Positions 59,503 through 64,000 of a DNA stretch of 64,000 nt are shown one piece after another. The stretch lies in contig NZ_JH725022.1 in NCBI RefSeq assembly GCF_000278135.1, forward strand, positions 70,186 to 134,185. Direction: 5' to 3'. Made by a program: the position numbers and the translations under genes. This stretch comes from Candidatus Bartonella washoeensis Sb944nv. Lineage in GTDB: Bacteria > Pseudomonadota > Alphaproteobacteria > Rhizobiales > Rhizobiaceae. The first letter of the stretch is position 1. Each line of letters begins with the position of its first letter. The notes under the pieces are model-generated. The model was not told the DNA's origin and did not search any database. It saw only the letters and a list, made by a program, of their open reading frames with translations.

Positions 59503-62418
59503 ATGACTGTGAAAAATGAAACAATAGATTATTCAAAAACTCTTTATCTACCACAAACTAATTTTCCTATGCGTGCGGGCCTGCCACAAAAAGAGCTTGA
59601 ACTGATGGCACGATGGGAAGATATGGGGCTTTATGCTCTATTGCGCCAGCAAGCAAAAGATCGTCCACTTTACATTCTTCATGATGGTCCCCCTTATGCA
59701 AATGGCCATATTCATGTCGGCCATGCTTTGAACAAAGTTTTAAAAGATGTAATTGTCCGTTCATTCCAAATGCGTGGTTTTAACGCAAATTACGTCCCTG
59801 GTTGGGATTGTCATGGTCTTCCGATTGAATGGAAAATTGAAGAAAAATATCGTGCACAAGGAAAAAATAAGGATGATGTACCCCTTAACGAATTTCGTCA
59901 AGAATGTCGAGAGTTCGCTCAATATTGGATAACTGTTCAAAGTGAAGAATTTAAACGTCTTGGTGTTGTCGGAGATTTTAACACTCCCTACACCACAATG
60001 GCTTTTCATGCAGAAGCACGCATCGCTAGTGAATTGATGAAATTCGCTATGTCAGACCAGATTTATCGTGGTTCAAAGCCTGTAATGTGGTCTGTAGTTG
60101 AGCGCACGGCTTTGGCTGAGGCAGAAATTGAATATCATGATCATGAATCAGAGGTTATTTGGGTTAAATTTCCTGTTATTGAAGTCGATTCTAGTGACTT
60201 ATATGGTGCTTATGTCGTAATTTGGACCACGACTCCATGGACAATTCCTGGTAATCGTGCGGTGAGCTATTCTTCGCAAATTTCTTACAGTGTTTACGAG
60301 GTTGAAAGTGCGGAAAATGATTTTGGTCCTCAAGCTGGGGAAAAGCTTCTTTTTGCTGATGCGTTGGCGATGAGTTGTGCAGAAAAAGCAAAACTTGTTT
60401 TGAAACATTTGCGTGTTGTTTCTGCTGATGAGCTTAAAACGCTCTTTCTTTCTCATCCATTAAAAGGCTTAGCTGGAGGTTATAATTATAAGATTGCGAT
60501 GCTTGATGGTTCGCATGTAACAGAAAGTGCTGGTACAGGTTTTGTTCATACAGCGCCCAGCCATGGGCGTGAGGATTTTGAAATTTGGAATGCCTATAAA
60601 CCTCTATTAGAGCAGGCGGGTATTGATTCATCTATACCCTTTCCTGTTGATGATGCTGGTTTTTATACGAAGGATGCTCCTGGTTTTGGTCCAGATCGTA
60701 AAGAGGGCGCTGTGCGCGTTATTGATGATAATGGAAAAATGGGTGACGCTAATAAAGAGGTTATTAATGCTTTAATTAAAGCGAATCGATTGTTTGCACG
60801 CGGTCGCTTAAAACATTCTTATCCTCATAGTTGGCGTTCGAAAAAGCCTGTTATTTTTCGTAATACACCGCAATGGTTTATTTCAATGGATAAAGATCTT
60901 GGCGATGGTTCAACCCTACGCAGTCGCGCGTTGGAGGCTGTTTCGATGACGCGTTTTGTGCCCTCTTCTGGTCAAAATCGTTTGGCTTCTATGATAGCAG
61001 ATCGCCCCGATTGGGTCCTTTCTCGTCAGCGTGCTTGGGGCGTTCCGATTTGTATTTTTGCGAATGAGGATGGTGTTGTTCTTAAAGATGAGCGAGTGAA
61101 TGAGCGTATTTTGCAGGCTTTTGAAGCAGAAGGGGCAGATGCATGGTTTGCGGAAGGAGCGCGCGAACGTTTTTTAGGTGAACGCGCGCATGAGTCTTGG
61201 ATTCAGGTTCGTGATATTCTTGATGTTTGGTTTGATTCTGGAGCGAGCCATAGCTTTGTATTAGAAGATCGGGATGATTTGAAATGGCCTGCTGATATTT
61301 ATTTTGAAGGATCTGATCAGCATCGCGGGTGGTTCCAGTCTTCTCTTTTAGAAAGCTGTGGGACGCGTGCTTCTTCACCTTATAAGGCGGTGATTACACA
61401 CGGTTTTACTTTGGATGAAAATGGCAAGAAAATGTCTAAATCTTTGGGGAATACAGTTGTTCCGCAAGAGATCATTAAAACTTCTGGTGCTGATATTTTT
61501 CGTCTTTGGGTGATGACAACTGATTATTGGGAAGATCAGCGTTTAGGCAAAAAAATCCTTCAGACGAATGTGGATTCGTATCGTAAATTACGCAATGCAA
61601 TTCGTTGGATGCTTGGAACTCTAGCACATGATGAAGGAGAAAAAATATCTTATTGTGCACTGCCAGATCTTGAAAAATTGATATTACATCGTCTTTTTGA
61701 ACTCGATCAGTTGATTAATCGAGCCTATGACGAATTTGATTTTAAGAAGATTATGCGTGCATTGTTGGATTTTTCGATCACGGAGTTATCAGCATTTTAT
61801 TTTGATATTCGCAAAGACTCTCTTTATTGTGATGCACCTTCATCAAAAAAACGTAAAGCTTCTTTGCAAGTTGTTCGTGAGATTTTTGAGCGAATGGTAA
61901 CATGGCTTGCTCCAATGTTGCCTTTTACCATGGAAGAAGCATGGCTGGAACGTTATCCAGAAAGTCAATCGGTGCATTTAGAGCAATTCCGCCCTGTACC
62001 AGGGGAATGGAAAAATGAATCTTTAGCTGAGCGTTGGAAAAAAGTTCGGCAGGTTCGTAAAGTTGTGACGGGTGCTTTAGAGCTAGAACGTGCTGACAAA
62101 CGTATTGGATCATCTTTAGAAGCGGCACCTATTGTTTTTATTTCTAATCCGGTTTTGCTGGAGGCTTTAGAAAATTTGGATATGGCAGAAATTTGTATTA
62201 CCAGTGCTCTAACAATTACTGAGGATGTACCGCCTGCGGATGCTTTTATTCTAAGCGATGTTGAAGGCGTTGGTGTATATCCAGGTAAGGCTTTGGGGAC
62301 AAAATGTGCTCGATCATGGCGTTATACACAAGATGTTGGAAGCGATCCCGCTTATCCTGATGTATCTGCTCGCGATGCGGCTACTTTGCGGGAGTTACAC
62401 ATGCTTGGCAAAATTTAA
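59503..62418 (+). CDS. ileS: Isoleucyl-tRNA synthetase
   Basis: Charges tRNA-Ile. The 971 residues contain the class I signatures [16 protein letters not shown] (HIGH) and [10 protein letters not shown] (KMSKS), the editing domain with [12 protein letters not shown], and the [14 protein letters not shown] block. The C-terminal zinc finger is degenerate: [13 protein letters not shown] keeps one cysteine of the first pair and lacks the second pair. No T-box or other leader structure is visible in the 190 bp upstream. Confidence 0.97.
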   Translation: MTVKNETIDYSKTLYLPQTNFPMRAGLPQKELELMARWEDMGLYALLRQQAKDRPLYILHDGPPYANGHIHVGHALNKVLKDVIVRSFQMRGFNANYVPGWDCHGLPIEWKIEEKYRAQGKNKDDVPLNEFRQECREFAQYWITVQSEEFKRLGVVGDFNTPYTTMAFHAEARIASELMKFAMSDQIYRGSKPVMWSVVERTALAEAEIEYHDHESEVIWVKFPVIEVDSSDLYGAYVVIWTTTPWTIPGNRAVSYSSQISYSVYEVESAENDFGPQAGEKLLFADALAMSCAEKAKLVLKHLRVVSADELKTLFLSHPLKGLAGGYNYKIAMLDGSHVTESAGTGFVHTAPSHGREDFEIWNAYKPLLEQAGIDSSIPFPVDDAGFYTKDAPGFGPDRKEGAVRVIDDNGKMGDANKEVINALIKANRLFARGRLKHSYPHSWRSKKPVIFRNTPQWFISMDKDLGDGSTLRSRALEAVSMTRFVPSSGQNRLASMIADRPDWVLSRQRAWGVPICIFANEDGVVLKDERVNERILQAFEAEGADAWFAEGARERFLGERAHESWIQVRDILDVWFDSGASHSFVLEDRDDLKWPADIYFEGSDQHRGWFQSSLLESCGTRASSPYKAVITHGFTLDENGKKMSKSLGNTVVPQEIIKTSGADIFRLWVMTTDYWEDQRLGKKILQTNVDSYRKLRNAIRWMLGTLAHDEGEKISYCALPDLEKLILHRLFELDQLINRAYDEFDFKKIMRALLDFSITELSAFYFDIRKDSLYCDAPSSKKRKASLQVVREIFERMVTWLAPMLPFTMEEAWLERYPESQSVHLEQFRPVPGEWKNESLAERWKKVRQVRKVVTGALELERADKRIGSSLEAAPIVFISNPVLLEALENLDMAEICITSALTITEDVPPADAFILSDVEGVGVYPGKALGTKCARSWRYTQDVGSDPAYPDVSARDAATLRELHMLGKI

Positions 62419-62619
62419 AAGTTTTGCATCAGGGAGGAAAAATCCAAGATTGTAAACAGCGTTTTAGCGTTCAGATTCTGTCATTGATGCGTAAGGTCTT
62501 TTATGGTAGGGGTAGGCTCCGTTGTTTTATCTTTGGGGGGTAATTTTCTATGTGGGGATTGATCTCCAGTAAATTGCGGGAATATCTATCAGCCAGATAC
62601 TTAGAAAAATGGATAAGCA

Positions 62620-63201
62620 GTGAAAAAACGTGAAGTAAAAATATTTTCAACAAGCATTTTGGGCGTGTGCCTTATCTTAACGGGATGCGGTTTATCTGCT
62701 CCTACCTATGGTACAGGTAAGCCGGCTTCCTTGCAATTTTTTGAAGATGTCGCTAACATTACTTCGTTAACGCCGACAAACAACACTAGCCAGCTTGTTA
62801 TGAAATCTCGTCCAAAACTTGTAATGCCAAGCCCTGGTTCACGGGTAATTTTACCACTACCTCAACAAGATGTAACACAGGCTGGATCTTTTGGTGGAAC
62901 AGCAACACTAAAGCAACATCCTGACAGAGGCAGCGTTTCTGTTTTCCCCCAAAAAGTATCATCTATTGATGGTTCAGAAAATGTTTCACGGTTGAATGCG
63001 GAGCAACGGCAAGAATATTTACGTCGTCAGAGAGCACACGTTGGAAGCCCAGAGTATCGTCGGTATCTTACTGAACCTCCTTTAAGTTATCGTCAGCCGG
63101 CAAGGACTGCGCCTGTTGGCCAACAAGGTAAAGACGAAGCATTGAAAGAGCGGGAGAGAAAAAGCACTTCGAAAAGGGGCTCTGGCAAAAAGAGCTGGTA
63201 G
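62620..63201 (+). CDS. Lipoprotein of unknown function
   Basis: The 193-residue frame starts with GTG at 62620. The signal peptide (IFSTSILGVCLILTGC, lipobox LTGC) marks it as a lipoprotein. The mature part is low in predicted order, rich in Pro, Ser, Arg and Gln, with a strongly charged C-terminus (KERERKSTSKRGSGKK). I recall lipoproteins of this type next to ileS in other Rhizobiales but know no function. It converges with tadA, leaving 5 bp between the stops. Confidence 0.75.
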   Translation: MKKREVKIFSTSILGVCLILTGCGLSAPTYGTGKPASLQFFEDVANITSLTPTNNTSQLVMKSRPKLVMPSPGSRVILPLPQQDVTQAGSFGGTATLKQHPDRGSVSVFPQKVSSIDGSENVSRLNAEQRQEYLRRQRAHVGSPEYRRYLTEPPLSYRQPARTAPVGQQGKDEALKERERKSTSKRGSGKKSW

Positions 63202-63206
63202 CCTTT

Positions 63207-63653
63207 TTAACGCCGCTTTTGTGCAAAAAAGTTTTTAAGCAGTTGAGCAGCTTCTTTTTCCTTGAAGCCAGAATAGACTTCAGGTTTGTGATGACAAGTT
63301 GGCTGTTGATATAGGCGTGGACCATGTTCGATAGCACCACCTTTGGGATCACTCGTTGCGTAATAGAGGCGTCGTATCCGTGCAAATGAAATAGCTGCTG
63401 CACACATAGCACAAGGTTCAAGCGTTACATAAAGGTCGCAATCAGGAAGCCTTTCACTTTGGAGTGCTTCACAGGCTATACGGATAACCCGCATTTCTGC
63501 GTGTCCCGTAGGATCATGTGGGGTTTTTGTATAATTACCAGCGCGTGCAATGATTATTGTTCCACGTGTTATGACTGCTCCGACAGGGACTTCCTCTTTT
63601 TTTTCTGCTAATTGTGCTTCTAAAAGAGCTATTTCCATAGGAGTTAAAGTCAT
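63207..63653 (-). CDS. tadA: tRNA-specific adenosine deaminase TadA
   Basis: Deaminates A34 of tRNA-Arg(ACG) to inosine. The 148 residues carry the zinc motifs GHAEMRVI (His, catalytic Glu) and TLEPCAMCAAAI (two Cys), plus the C-terminal region HKPEVYSGFKEKEAAQLLKNFF. Length and motifs are typical. It is divergent from the rluB-type gene. Confidence 0.95.
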   Translation of the reverse strand: MTLTPMEIALLEAQLAEKKEEVPVGAVITRGTIIIARAGNYTKTPHDPTGHAEMRVIRIACEALQSERLPDCDLYVTLEPCAMCAAAISFARIRRLYYATSDPKGGAIEHGPRLYQQPTCHHKPEVYSGFKEKEAAQLLKNFFAQKRR

Positions 63654-63693
63654 CGTGTTTTTTCTACTTGAAATGTAGTGCCCAAAGGCTCTT

Positions 63694-63725
63694 TTTTATA
63701 GTGAGATACTTTTATAGTGAGATAC
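63694..63725. repeat. Two-copy 16-bp perfect tandem repeat
   Basis: TTTTATAGTGAGATAC twice in direct succession, in the promoter gap between tadA and the rluB-type gene. Confidence 0.85.
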
Positions 63726-63833
63726 TGTAAAGTAAGTAAGCTATTACCATGTCAGAAGGTACCATAGCTTTTTTAAAGTGTTTAAAACTGACTTGCAAGT
63801 AATAGGTATATTATTGCTGTCAAAGGATAGAAA

Positions 63834-64000
63834 ATGATCAATGATTGTGCTACTCCCCCTTACAAGGTAAGCAATATAGTGCGTGTAAAAAGTTTGCTGA
63901 ATGTACTGGAAAAAAATGGTGTGAAAAGCAAATGAATGACAAAAATGAGAGTGAGCGGATTGCTAAAAGATTAGCGCGTGCTGGTGTTGCGTCACGGCGT
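63834..64000 (+). CDS. rluB: Pseudouridine synthase RluB-type, N-terminal part (cut by window edge)
   Basis: The visible end, ESERIAKRLARAGVASRR, is the start of the S4 domain of large-subunit rRNA pseudouridine synthases (RluB/RsuA group). The ATG at 63834 has a strong AAAGGATAG ribosome site and is in frame; a second ATG at 63933 (MNDKNESERIAK) would drop a 33-residue basic leader. Rhizobial RluB proteins often carry a long basic leader, so I favour the first. The catalytic domain is outside the window. Confidence 0.7.

Noticed and set aside
1-64000. tRNA genes, rRNA genes, CRISPR arrays, insertion sequences and prophage genes
   Set aside because: I looked for T-loop motifs, regularly spaced repeats, transposases and phage structural genes in the gaps and saw none that I can support.

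Overview
The window looks like chromosome of a Bartonella species (AT-rich alphaproteobacterium, Rhizobiales). Evidence: three tandem Omp25/31-type heme-binding proteins (hbpC-hbpA-hbpB) with a shared upstream box, a rhizobial tsaB-rimI-miaB-ybeZ-ybeY-corC-lnt-HTH-metK-trmB-rimP-nusA-ylxR-infB-rbfA-truB gene string, and many decayed genes in long AT-rich gaps. Species cannot be assigned from the sequence alone.

Layout. 1-8.5 kb: partial M17 aminopeptidase, coaA, ansA, hslVU, an RsmC-like methyltransferase, pnp and rpsO. 8.8-10.5 kb: an MFS_3 exporter. 10.6-27.4 kb: a long minus-strand block for translation, ribosome and tRNA maturation, envelope lipoprotein synthesis and SAM supply. 27.9-32.3 kb: a YeiH-like transporter with a damaged start, recR-ybaB-dnaX, and the SRP RNA gene (ffs). 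dnaX carries an A-AAA-AAG slippery heptamer followed one codon later by a -1 frame stop, the E. coli tau/gamma arrangement. 32.3-37.4 kb: a gene-poor, decayed stretch with a small secreted protein, pheA-kdsB and a membrane-anchored cytochrome c.

37.36-39.75 kb: a compact microcin C-like (Trojan-horse peptide-nucleotide antibiotic) cluster. A seven-codon gene encodes MDHIGFN, ending in the Asn that MccB enzymes modify. It is followed by a hairpin, an MccB-type adenylating enzyme and an MccC-type exporter. Directly downstream lies a frameshifted relic of a YejF-like peptide ABC ATPase; YejABEF is the microcin C importer in E. coli. No mccD, mccE or mccF is visible. This is the most interesting system here.

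40.4-53.5 kb: moeB/thiF-like gene, gshB, complete pstSCAB-phoU followed by the relic of phoB, a SleB-type lipoprotein, M29 and M20 peptidases, mutM and rnd. 54-59.3 kb: a small basic secreted protein and the hbpCAB cluster. HbpB has a large repeat-rich and His/Gly-rich insertion. 59.5-64 kb: ileS, a lipoprotein, tadA and the start of an rluB-type pseudouridine synthase.
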